A stretch of 64,000 nucleotides of DNA, from positions 18,308,540-18,372,539 of the forward strand of contig CM055114.1 in the NCBI GenBank assembly GCA_029204225.1, written 5' to 3'. The position numbers and the translations under genes were made by a program. A model generated the notes under the pieces. The model saw only the letters and a program-made list of their open reading frames with translations. It did not search any database and was not told where the DNA came from. The stretch is from Diphasiastrum complanatum. Its lineage: Eukaryota > Streptophyta > Lycopodiopsida > Lycopodiales > Lycopodiaceae. This document shows positions 32,593-42,790 of the stretch, piece by piece (position 1 is the stretch's first letter; each line of letters starts with the position of its first letter).

Positions 32593-33588
32593 TGTTAGAT
32601 TTCTTATGCTCAGCCTTAAATAAATCGTTCAAGTAATGAGCATCCTAAAACCGAAGGCCGACAACATGTTTTTGGGCCTTCACATTTTTCCTTTGAGATT
32701 TCTTGTGCCTTAAACATTTTTAAGGCACCTTCTCCTTTTTTGCCATTTTTCCAACTTCACAAAAAATGCGACACAGTGGCCAAGTGGCCAGAATGCCTTA
32801 GAAATCATTTTAAGGCACCTCCTTTTTTGCAACTTCGCGAAAAAAGCGACACAGTGGCCAAGTGGCCACAATGCCTTAAAAACCATTTTTTAGACACTTT
32901 CGTCTTTTCGTCTTTTTTGCTGCCTTTAATATAAGGCACCTTCGTCTTCTTCATTGCCTTTAATCTAAGGCACCTTCTCCTTCTTCGCTAAACTTTAGTG
33001 TAAGCCACCTTCGGCTTTTTCGCTGCCTTCAGTCTACAGGCGCCTTAGGGATTTACACACCTTAAGTCTAAGGGCTCCTTCAGGAGTTGCATACCTTCAG
33101 TCTAAAGGGACCTTCGGGTTTTTTGCATTTTTGTTACATTGGCAGACTGACGTCGCCAACTTATCATCAACCCTAAAACAGTTGGAGAAACAAGTATCTC
33201 AAGGGCGATTACCAACTTTTGTAAAGATGCAAAACTGGAGTAAATGGCAGCTAAGGCATAAGATATTTATCTCTCGACACTTGTAAATATATATACTAGC
33301 TTAATCAAGCTATTAAGTGTTAATTGAATTTCTCTTTCAATCAGCGTTTTTTTGTAGCCAACGTTACCACGCTTAGCAAACTGAAGTTATTACTTCAAGC
33401 TATTGTACTCACTATTGATATTAATCAGAGTGCAATTTTTGTCTCACTAGTGCGTCGTTCATTTGCACATTCTGTATGAATACTTCTACTTGAATATTTC
33501 TGCTGCTAACTATTGCGTTTCCGTTTCTACATGTCGCGCTCAATCCTCGAGCTTCTACTGCCGCTCACGTGCCCACCGTTTTACAACA
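32593..33588 (+). repeat. 5' LTR of a plus-strand copia element (relative of 9522-15085)
   Basis: Begins TGTTAGATTTC and ends TTTTACAACA, directly before a tRNA-Met primer site. At 996 bp it is ~250 bp longer than the LTRs at 9522 and 14345. Part of the gain is a 78-bp tandem duplication around 32760-32900 (the word GCGACACAGTGGCCAAGTGG recurs at 32768 and 32846) plus a string of degenerate AAGGCACCTTCG units to about 33115. Confidence 0.9.
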
Positions 33589-33600
33589 TGGTATCAGAGC
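33589..33600 (+). promoter_or_regulatory. Primer-binding site (initiator tRNA-Met)
   Basis: TGGTATCAGAGC, an exact plant-copia consensus, immediately after the LTR. Confidence 0.96.
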
Positions 33601-33639
33601 AGACATTTCAGTAATCTATATTTCTATTGCGGATTATCA

Positions 33640-34620
33640 GTCTTGTTTTTATCAAGATGTCTTTCTAGCAAATGCGTAGCCAATAGTATTCCAAAAGTTG
33701 TTGTTTCTACCAACGATCTCGTTCAGCCAGATTTGATTCATCATCTAGTTCATCTCTCATTGACAAACTCAAAAGAGATAACTACCATTTCTGAAAATTC
33801 GAGATGAAGGTTATAATTCTAGCCAAAGAACTGTGGGACATCATTGATGGAACAGAGCTCAAACCAGAAGGTGATGTAGCCGTCATCACCAAGTGGAGAC
33901 TGAGAGATGGTAAAGCATTTGCCATTATTACCCTCAACATCAAGAATACTCAGATCAGCCACATACGTGCTATTCAAACAGCTAAGGATGCATGAGACAT
34001 CCGGACAACTCTCTACGACATAAGAGATGTTACTTCCAAGCTTCATCTAAGGAAGAAATTCTTCACCCTCAGAATGTCTGATGTAGATAGTGTTTCGAGC
34101 CACCTCAATACCTTCAAAAATTTTATGGAGCAGATGACTGTAACTAGCTTAGTCATAGAAGATTTCGATGCACTCATGACTCTATTATCGAGTCTACTTA
34201 AAGCCTACGAAAATTGGGTAATGGCAATTTCTACCCAGGAGCACATCACTCTATCAAGAGTAATTTCATTGTTCCTACAAGAGGATATCAGCATATCAGC
34301 ATCCTCCTCAGGCTCAAAATCGGATCCTCAAGCTCTACATTAAAAAAATCAGAAGTTTAGATCCAAGAGATCTACAAAGTCAGGCTCTACGGACAAGAAG
34401 AGCAACATGCAGTCTGGACCAAATTCCGGTTCAGGATCGAATTCAAGCTCTTCATCATTCCAACCAGCGCATAAACTTTTCTGCAGATACTGTAAGAGGA
34501 CTGGCCACAAAATCAAGGGCTGCCAAACTTTGAAGTACAACAACGAAAAGAAGAAGCAGTTCCAACAACAAGTACATAGTGCTATAGCCAGTCACTCAAA
34601 TTAGCAACAACAAGAAGAAG
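33640..34620 (+). pseudogene. copia gag and nucleocapsid
   Basis: The capsid region reads AKELWDIIDGTELKPEGD, then RKKFFTLRMSDVDSVSSHL and LLSSLLKAYENWVMAIS, followed by a Ser-rich linker and the knuckle CRYCKRTGHKIKGC (CX2CX4HX4C). There is a stop at 33993-33995 and a frame change near 34340. It is the best-preserved gag of this copia family in the window but not translatable end to end. Confidence 0.87.
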
Positions 34621-34634
34621 ATGAGGCAGCTTTC

Positions 34635-35900
34635 ATGACCAAAGTCAAAGAACCACATGATATCGATTCTTGGTATCTAGATGTTGGAGCAACTCAACAC
34701 ATTACTCACCATCGCGACTGGTTCAAAGACTACAAGTCATTCACCCACTCTCGAGTTGTGCAACTTGGAGACAACTCATCACATTCAATCGAAGGTGAAG
34801 GAATAGTCAGAGTTGAATTCAAAAGAGATGAAGTCAAGTTGTTGTCCAATGTTCTCCACGTTCCAAATCTGACCAAGAATCTGCTCTCAATTAGTCGAAT
34901 CACCGATTCGGGTCGGAGGGTCAAATTTGATACAGAAGGTTGCACAATTCTTGACAAATCCCAAAAGGTTCTAGCCTACGGAAGAAGAAGTGGCTATCTG
35001 TACAAACTCAGTCATTGTTATTCTTCTAACAGTCAAGCTCTTCACACAACCACTTCTGAATCAACTGATATGTTGTGGCATTTCAGACTTGGCCATCTTA
35101 ACTTCAACGGTATTCAGCAAATGTCAGCTCAGAGTCTAGTACAAGATCTGTCTTCAGTCAGCAAGCCAACTTCTCCATGCGAAAGCTGTATTATCAGCAA
35201 GCATGCAAGAAGTCCCTTCATTTCAGACTCAGTTCACACATCCAAGAGCTTGCTTGGCCTTGTACATAGCGACATTTGTGGCCCGATGAAGACTGTTTTC
35301 ACAGGGGGAGCTCTCTATTTTCTAACCTTCATCGACGACTTCTCTCAAAGGATTGCAACCTACTATCTAAAGAAAAAGTCCAAAGCAATCAAATTTTTCA
35401 TGTAGTTCAAGGCATCTACAAAGAACCAGACCCAGAGAAAGATCAAGACGCTACACATAGATAGAGGGAGAGAGTACATCTCCACAGAATTCAAGGAGTT
35501 CTGCAAGGCCAACGGGATACATCAACAATATACAACCAGCTACTCACCTCAGTCCAATGGTGTAGCTGAATGAAGAATCGAACACTCATCGAGAGTGCCA
35601 AGAGCATGATGGCCCATGCCTCTCTTCCAAAGAAATTCTGGACAGAAGCTGTTACTACAGCTGCCTATTTACATAATCAATCCATCACCAAAGCCCTGAA
35701 TGGCAAGACACCTTATGGGTGTGGACAAGATCTAAACCATCACTCAAACATATTTGAGTGTTTGGATGCATCGCTTTCAGTCAGATCCCTGAGGATCTAA
35801 GAAGAAAACCAGATGACAAAAGCGGAAAAATGATTTTCACTGGCTATTCCCCAGATCACAAGACATACAAGCTCTAAAATTTGGATATCGAGAAGGTGTT
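34635..35900 (+). pseudogene. copia protease and integrase
   Basis: A 256-codon open stretch starts in the protease (DSWYLDVGATQHITHHRD; active site D-V-G instead of D-S-G) and passes through VLHVPNLTKNLLSISRIT and the HHCC end (LWHFRLGHLNF...CESC) into the integrase core (TFIDDFSQR). After a stop at 35403-35405 the second Asp (DRGREY) and the Glu (SNGVAE) follow, then a 1-bp frame change, KNRTLIESAKSMM, and damaged sequence to about 35900. Catalytic D, D and E codons survive. Confidence 0.87.
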
Positions 35901-36591
35901 CACCAGTAGAGATGTCATTTTCATGGAAGACCAATTCATCGACCACAAAGGAAAAGCCGCTGATAATTCCGACCCAAGGATCGAGCAACCAAACAGTTTC
36001 AATCCAAGGATTCAACTACTGAATAACGATGATGACTCAGACAATGAGTCAGAACCTCAATGAGTCAACCCACATCAAAGGATCGAAGTTCAACCCAGAA
36101 GGTCGAACAGGTCCAGATAGCCTCCATCCAGATTTATGGATGATCCAGCCTACTGCAGGAACCTTGCTGAGACGATGTCTACTCCTGATGCTGACCAGTG
36201 AAATTCGAGGCAAAGTACGATGCTGAAGGAAGACTAAATTGTTACAAGGCCAGACTAGTCGCCAAAGGCTTTTCCCAGATTCCAGATCTGGATTACTTAG
36301 AAACCTTCAGCCCAGTTGTCAAACATGCTTCGATTCGTCTACTCCTCTCCTTTGTAGTCGCAGCAGATCTTGAAGTCCACCATATGGATGTCCAGACCGC
36401 TTTCCTCAATGGAACCATCAAAGAGGAAATCTACATGATGCAGCCAGAGGGATACGAACTCAATGACAAGCAACAACCACGAGACACTCTACGGGCTGAA
36501 ACAGTCACCTAGAGCCTTGTTCCAAAAGATCAACGCATTTCTGATAGAGAATGGTTTTATTCCAAACTCAGCAGACTCGAATGTCTACTTC
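35901..36591 (+). pseudogene. copia RT, N-terminal half, truncated at a duplication junction
   Basis: After a linker (EDQFIDHKG, MSQNLNES) the RT fingers and palm entry are readable: KYDAEGRLNCYKARLVAKG, FSPVVKHASIRLLLSF, HHMDVQTAFLNGTI. A short deletion removes KWIFK. The domain ends at SNVYF; the catalytic YVDD box and all of RNase H are missing. At 36592 the sequence jumps to a copy of 32574 on. Confidence 0.85.
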
Positions 36592-36771
36592 AAACATACA
36601 ACATGGTGGACTTGTTAGATTTCTTATGCTCAGTCTTAAACAAAGCGTTCAAGTAATGAGCATCCTGAAAACCGAAGGTCGACAACATGTTTTCGGGCCT
36701 TCACATTTTTCCTTTGAGATTTCTTGTGCCTTAAACGTTTTTAAAGCACCTTCTCCTTTTTTGCCTTTTTT
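36592..36771 (+). repeat. Second copy of the LTR start plus 18-20 bp of its upstream flank
   Basis: Matches 32574-32752, including about 19 bp upstream of the LTR TG (the word ACATACAACATGGTGG). Because non-LTR flank is also repeated, this is better read as the start of a tandem duplicate than as a true 3' LTR. The match ends near 36771 at unrelated sequence. Confidence 0.8.
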
Positions 36772-37147
36772 GCCTTCGATGTTCTTCATGATGCTTTGAC
36801 ATTCAAATGTAGAATTAGACGAGAATCAATACCCTTTGATGTAGATCAGCCAAGAAGTCGATAGTCGACTAAGTCGACTTCGGCTGATTCGACTCTGTGT
36901 TGAATTGCAGGTTGTCGAACTATTAGCAAAAACCCGTGTATTTTACCAAGCATTGTTCAAGGAGACAACTGTGGACTTAATCTCCAACAAGTTGCATACA
37001 AAGCAAAATGAGCAAATCGGATAATATCTTCTCGGGTCCATACCCTAAAATCTTAAGTGTAATTGAGCGTTTAACAAAAATAATTTGTGTGTGGTTTAAT
37101 GAATTTATGACCACCTAAGTAATGAGACATTGCCTTTATTGTTTCGC
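36772..37147. other. AT-rich spacer
   Basis: No coding region. An inverted repeat of GAAGTCGA / TCGACTTC lies near 36852-36879. Confidence 0.5.
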
Positions 37148-38060
37148 CTAAACACGGAAGTTTGAATGGACAACACATATCTCATGGTTTCTGAAACACT
37201 TGAGATAATTTCCAAGGCCATTGTCCTTGTGTCCTGTTATGTTTGAAAGACACCTCATCGAAAGGCAAATTTGTCGATAAGAAGGGCCTCTTGAAAACAT
37301 GGAAATTAAAATGTTAGTTCTTATGATGAATACAACCACTACATAAAATTAATTGCATGCATAAAAAATTAAAGAACTCACACATTCAACAATATATGCT
37401 TGAATCAATTCGGGGTGGTTTATGTTGACATTATTTATCCATTGTCATCCAAGAAAGAACTAGCAAATTGCAATGCAACATTTGGCAACAGATCATTCCA
37501 TATGTTCCAATTGAAAATTAGTCCAACTATGCCATCAGAGATAAAGCTAGTTGGCATATCCATCACTATCAAGTCAACAATGTACTGAACATTCTTGTCT
37601 TTTCGTTTCCAGACTCCTTGGCAACATTGCCTAAAAAACTCTACCAATTTCAAAAATTTTAGAAAACAATGTTTTTTTTTGCAAAACCACCCTTTGTTAT
37701 GTTCAACAAATAACTATGCAATCTACCTAAACCAAGAAGCGAGTTAATATTATTAAATTAAGCGATAATATGCAACCATTAAAAAATACTCATGACCAAC
37801 ATGAAAAAAAGCAGCATGTCCACATACACAATCATGAATTCGTATTACATGTTTAGTGCATACAACATCTAGTGCTTTTGTACAAGATAATCAAATTACT
37901 TCATATGTTGTCACTTTTGAGGCTCCGATTCCATACGTCGTCACTTGTGAAGCCCCGACTAATGATGGCAAGTCTGCTTCTTCCTCTTCTTGTCATTGTG
38001 TCATATCATTTTGTGTTGCTTGCATAACAACTACCGTCAAGTGCATCGCCTCCACTAAAG
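37148..38060 (-). pseudogene. Decayed coding-like region, family uncertain
   Basis: Minus-strand pieces read like protein: 37653-37435 (VEFFRQCCQGVWKRKDKN, then YIVDLIVMDMP, then VALQFASSFLDDNG), an upstream piece near 37730-37860 (HDCVCGHAAFFHVGHEYFLM) and a downstream piece 37339-37148. Possible intron borders (GTGAG near 37384, TTATGTAG near 37342) separate two of them. The pattern VDLIV.D.P ... ALQFASSFL..NG loosely recalls a class I methyltransferase DPPY-type region, but no motif is decisive. Broken by stops. Confidence 0.3.
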
Positions 38061-38589
38061 CATCACCACACACTCTTAAATTATTCCAAAATTTGCAAAA
38101 TAGAAATGAACTTTACATCATTGTCAATATAAGTATATAAAATAACAAAAATAAATCAATCTTTTTGTCTCTGAGTTAATTAATCTGGTGGTCAGGATTT
38201 GTACCGTAGCTTAGTCTCCAACTACTCATGGATGTAGTGCATCAAAATCTCAACAGATTGAACATTCTTGGAAGGTACTTGAAGCACACCCTTAGCATGA
38301 GCAACACACAACTCTTTCTCCTATGTCAGACAAGACCCAATATGGAACAAGCTGAAAAACAAATTTTTTTTTTTTTGTTTCTAGCCTTAAATTTGCTATG
38401 CAATTATCTATTAGCAAGGAATTCCATAGGCGCATAGTATCCCTTTTTGTAGTACTCCAAAAGCTTATTTGACCATGAACACTTGAAATCTCTGGACTTA
38501 GGTGCCCATTTATACCTAAGATATGTGAGTTTAGTAAGTTTGAAAGCTACACGAATCAATTTATTCATGATTGTCTTTAAACCGTCGAG

Positions 38590-39046
38590 TCATTCAACAT
38601 CTATATTTTCATAGCATTTAGAGATGCATGTATCCCTCATGCTATATATACGTTTAGGTATATTTAGATAAAAATTACTCAATGAATTACATTTCCAGAA
38701 TAAAGTTGTATCCACATTTAGCATACTCTTGTACATTTTTGCCTTAAGGCCTACTCCTTCCATGCAACATCGCAAGAGCTCTAATTAGAAATTTAGCGAG
38801 TCTGGAAAAGCGCCACTCATGAGCATTAGTAATCCATCTAAACAAATCTTTTTGAGCTTGAAAAGTGCATAAAAGATAAGGAAGTTTTTCTAGACCACTG
38901 AATTCTTTAGGTAATAGGTCATTTAGTTTAGCGGTTATATACTCCAAGGAACACCTTCGAGAAGCTATGTCCGACATAGGAGGATGCCACATGCGAAATG
39001 GCATTTGACAAAATTCTAACATCCAAAATCCTAGTCCCCCTTCCAA
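38590..39046 (-). pseudogene. LINE-like pol tail remnant
   Basis: The minus strand reads EGGLGFWMLEFCQMPFRMW followed by SLEYITAKLNDLLPKEF and a Trp/Arg-rich region. The GGLGF motif and what follows resemble the segment after the RT domain in plant LINEs. Two short frames are joined by a stop. No RT core is present. Confidence 0.35.
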
Positions 39047-40309
39047 AGTGAGTTTTTATGATCTAGTAGAGTACAAATTCACTCAACTGGAGGGGTGGCA
39101 AGGAAGCATAAATCTCAGTGAAATTGTAGAAATCGATGAGGGGACCAAGATGCTATTGAGATCGACGCTTATGCAGCTAGAGCAAAGGGAGTGAGAAAAG
39201 CCAAGGAATCTGATTCCAAGGACATTTGGCACACTATATTGGACACTTCCTAGAGTAGTACATCTACTACATTAGCAGAAAGTATAGTCCAACTGGAGAT
39301 GAAGAGCTCTTGAAGTGCAAAGGCCCAAGCACTTGCAAAGCGTGATTTTTCATTATTATTATGATGGAGAAGTTTTATGTATTTTATCCAAAACATTAGG
39401 GGAGCTTTTTGACATTCTTGATTTTGAGTCTGATGACATTGTTCCTAGAGTAGATGATGAGATCAGTAATCATACACTTTCTCCATAAGAGTGCTTGCAA
39501 TAGTCTTTTCTAAGACCCATGAGTATCAAAAAATATTCCCTCAGAGGATGAGTTCCTTGCTTTCTAGACCCAGCTTGGCTTTGGGCCTTGTAAAATATAT
39601 CAACCAATAGAGTTAAGCTCGCAAAAGTGTGAATTGTTCACCTAGTCATCGTGGTGCACTTTGTGCAGCTTGCAACTCACCAACTTGGAGCTGGCTCATA
39701 CTGTGATTTTTCGAAGTGTGAAAAATATGGTAGTACTATTGATTGTGTAGAAGTAAATTTGCTAATATGTCATGTATGTCAATGGGCTATGTTTCACAAT
39801 TGCTCATGGTGAGATGTGATGTTATGTTTAATTTTGCAGGTGTCATTTCTTGACCTACACTTGCTTTGTCATTCGGGATACATGGAACATACAAGTTTGA
39901 GAGAGAGAAAAATACAAAGTTCTCTTGGATGGAATCTTGAAAATACATAGGCCTCATTGATGGAATTTTAAATATATGTAGCCCTCATCGATGAATTTAT
40001 TGATAAATCTTGAAAATTATGTCCGCAAATTTCTTCAGATTTTGGTGACACACATTATGTACAATAATGGGTATTTGTTTACCATAGTAAGTATATAATG
40101 GCTCATCTTCTCATCTCACCGCTAGAGCATCTTGACAAAAAAAAAACTCGCCATTGGATCCTTACAATGAGGCTCCACATGCTCATTATTTAATCCATGA
40201 AAATGCATAAGTGGGACCTGCAAATAAAATTTTAATCATTAAAAAGGGGCTCCCTTCTAGTCCATAACACTTGAGAAAGGTCTATTAAGTTTTAAGTTTG
40301 ATTCAACAT
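39047..40309. other. Spacer with no supportable gene
   Basis: Short coding-like scraps on the plus strand around 39060-39480 lack recognisable domains. Otherwise AT-rich non-coding DNA. Confidence 0.5.
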
Positions 40310-40319
40310 GTTTTCAATT

Positions 40320-40530
40320 ATAGTTCAAATTGGTAGAGTGGTTGACTAAGACCGACAAAGTGGAGGCTCAAATCCTAGCCTCTCCGTAGCATGACATCTT
40401 GGGAGCTTGCTCCTCACTTGGCGTTGAGATGGCGTTGTCATGCTAGGGTGTATATGTTGTGTTATAACCTACTAGTTGCTAACTCTATATACTAGGTGCT
40501 AACTCCAAATACAAATAGCTCAACCTCGTC
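40320..40530 (+). mobile_element. tRNA-derived SINE candidate
   Basis: The head resembles a tRNA: an A-box-like TGGTAGAGTGGT at 40331-40342 and a B-box-like GGCTCAAATCC at 40365-40375, spaced 34 bp start to start, compatible with an internal RNA polymerase III promoter. An unrelated body follows to about 40530. The 3' end and target duplication are not clear. A phrase just after the head (TGACATCTTGGGAGCTTGCT) has a near match at about 51286-51310. Confidence 0.4.
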
Positions 40531-42050
40531 ATAAATTATGGGGCTTTTACCAAGTACAAAGTTTATTAAAAAGACTTTTTCCCGATATGTAATAACTTGT
40601 AGGTTTTTTTATTTGGATTTGAGAGACCCTTCAAATATCAAAATCATTCATCTGAAATTGTTTTCTAACTACCATACAACAAATTGGTAACACTTTTTTT
40701 CTGGTTTTTTTTTAAAGAGCACTCGCGTTATCTGATCTTGCTGTCTGAGTTCTCTCTCTTTTCTGCTCTCGGGTTGTTCTGCTTCCTTTAATTTAAGATA
40801 CGGACGAAGCCCTTCTTCTTCTCTTCGCTTTCGTTGGTTATGCATAACTTTCTTGAATCTTGCTCTCATTGAAGCATCCCAAGACGTCGCCAACAACCAA
40901 CCCAGCAATTACTCTGCAACATGTCAACATGTCGAGCTTTTTGGGCGAATTAAATTAGTTACTGTGAACTCTGACAGACATAATATCTTCTTCTTTCACA
41001 CTTTTCTGGTAAAGTTTGATCATGAACTCACGAGTCACAGGCCTGCATGGGAATTCGATTTTCAATAGAGTAGACGTCCCTATCTGCACATCTGCCATGT
41101 GAACTCTGATTCCTCACCAAAAGTGCCTGCAAGGTGTAAGGACTTTTTAAGCCTGTATTCAATATTCTAAGTTTTCGGATGCAAGTAAAATATAATAATG
41201 TCCTGTCAATGTTATACAGTGTACATACTACACGATTCTGCTCGCAGCTCCATCAATTCAAAAGTATCAATTAATATAAAGCCTGGAAAACCAGATATGA
41301 ACATGCAAATCGCTTTTATATTACTCTTTAGGACTGCGTGTTCAGGCTGGCCAGCGTATACAGTCTATATTTTCACTTACACGTTACTTGTACAAAGCTA
41401 GAAGTTTCTTGCCAGGCCTGAGTGTTTTTTCTTTATGATTATACCTGCAATTCGATTTCCTGAGCCTCTAATCAGCTTTTTATTCTGACGTCTGGTCAGT
41501 TCTTGTATTCGAGCTTTTCTAAGATCCACCGCTGTCCTCCATAGTAGGCTCCATACCCTAAACTGTAATCTGGTCATAAAAGCATATCAAAATAACGTTG
41601 TAAATAGAAGTCCTCTAAAATTTGAAAGCTGTCAAGTGCAATATATGATCCAATCTTGGTGGTTGCATACAATTAGTCCTGGATCGGATCCAGTTTTGGT
41701 GGTTGCGTGTAATGTTTTATGTTATTCATTTTTCCAAAACAAGAAGAAAGTGCAATCTGTACAATAGAAGCATTTGAAATTGAGTTACAAGTACTTGTCC
41801 TCAAAAACTGAAAACAGTTCAAAGAAAAACAAAATGAAAACAGTGAATTGCAAGATCTGATCCTTCTTTTATGGATGCGTACAATGAAAGCAATCAAGTG
41901 CAACATGTTATGTTCTATATTGAATGGTTCATTAAAGCAAGAAGAAAGTGTCCTTGCAATGGAAATGGAACCCATGGATGATGCGTTTTGAGCTTTGAAT
42001 TGATTGATTGCTGAGAGAGGCACACCTCAGTTTAGATAACGTAATGCATT
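40531..42050. other. Spacer with short direct repeats
   Basis: No supportable gene. A minus-strand frame at 40669-40908 is rich in Lys/Arg/Glu but matches no known family. At 41650-41720 a TTGGTGGTTGC-containing unit occurs twice. Confidence 0.45.
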
Positions 42051-42129
42051 GTGCTCAGGTGTCCTTTGTATTTTGGGACCATATCCAGGAGCATAATGTC
42101 CATCCAATTTTATCTCTCCTAGGACTCTG

Positions 42130-42190
42130 TCGTTCTATCTCCTCTCTCCGTTGGAATGCACGTTCTCTCTCCTCTCTCCGGTGGAATGTG
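42130..42190 (+). repeat. Short tandem repeat
   Basis: Two copies of a 27-bp unit containing CTCCTCTCTCCG(T/G)TGGAATG, at about 42139 and 42166. Confidence 0.75.
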
Positions 42191-42239
42191 CATGTGCTAT
42201 GTGGCAGTCCGTCATTGGCTGTCCACATCCACATTCCAC

Positions 42240-42540
42240 CACAAATGTAAAAAATTTGCGAAAAAAAAAACAGCAAAAAATAGAAAGAAAAAAAAAAAAA
42301 AACTGGTCCACGCGTACGGCCGTACCGCCGTACGGTACGGCCAAAAAACGGAAAAAAAAAAAAAAAAACCTTCGCACAATGGCATTGCGTAGGGGAAGGC
42401 CCGAAGCCCTCGGGCCTTCCTTGCTGGTCGGGGCCTGCCCTCGGGCTCCCGCCCTCGGGCAAGGGCCCTCCCAACAAGGAAGGCCCTCAGGCAGGGCCTT
42501 CCCCCCCCCACGTAATAATATTTGCATAGCGACTTTGCTA
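42240..42540. repeat. Poly(A)/GC-rich multi-hairpin block
   Basis: Poly(A) tracts flank an overlapping palindrome series (GTACGGCCGTAC, then CCGTACGGTACGG) at 42311-42342. Beyond lies a GC-rich stretch with two strong hairpins: GGAAGGCCCGA/TCGGGCCTTCC with a 5-nt loop (about 42395-42421) and GGAAGGCCCT/AGGGCCTTCC with a 5-nt loop (about 42478-42502), plus repeats of GCCCTCGGGC. Base composition differs sharply from the AT-rich surroundings. It may be a foldback or miniature element; no coding content is credible. Confidence 0.65.
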
Positions 42541-42599
42541 TCATCAATAACGTAATGGTGTGTGTGAATTTTTTTTGTTTGTGATTTTCTTTTCTAAAC

Positions 42600-42790
42600 A
42601 ATATGAATATGGATTGTCACATAGCACACTCACATTCTATCAAAAAGTGCATTGATAATCGATGAATATGAATATGGTTGTCACATAGCACACTCACATT
42701 CTACCAAAAAGTGCATCTCTTATTTGGCAGCTCATCATTGGCTATCCACACAAACATTCAGCTCATGATTGGATATCCACACGAACATTC
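42600..42790 (+). repeat. Two adjacent tandem duplications
   Basis: A ~55-63-bp unit (ATATGAATATGG...AAAAAGTGCAT) occurs at about 42600 and 42664. A 31-bp unit (CAGCTCAT.ATTGG.TATCC) occurs at about 42728 and 42759. Confidence 0.8.

Noticed and set aside
32574-32600. A two-LTR circle junction upstream of the copia LTR (TACAACATGGT resembles the LTR end plus primer site)
   Set aside because: Only about 11 bases match and the preceding sequence is not LTR. Chance similarity is more likely than a reintegrated circle.
36592-36771. Ordinary truncated 3' LTR of the 32593 copia element
   Set aside because: The match to the 5' copy starts about 19 bp before the LTR and directly abuts RT, with RNase H and polypurine tract missing, so a tandem-duplication junction explains it better.
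40669-40908. 79-codon Lys/Arg/Glu-rich minus-strand ORF
   Set aside because: It looks somewhat protein-like, but there is no family, splice context or start evidence, so it was not called as a gene.
42055-42601. Overlapping ORFs on both strands across the hairpin block
   Set aside because: Poly-Phe/poly-Lys and Gly/Pro/Arg readings come from poly(A) tracts and GC-rich repeats, open in several frames.
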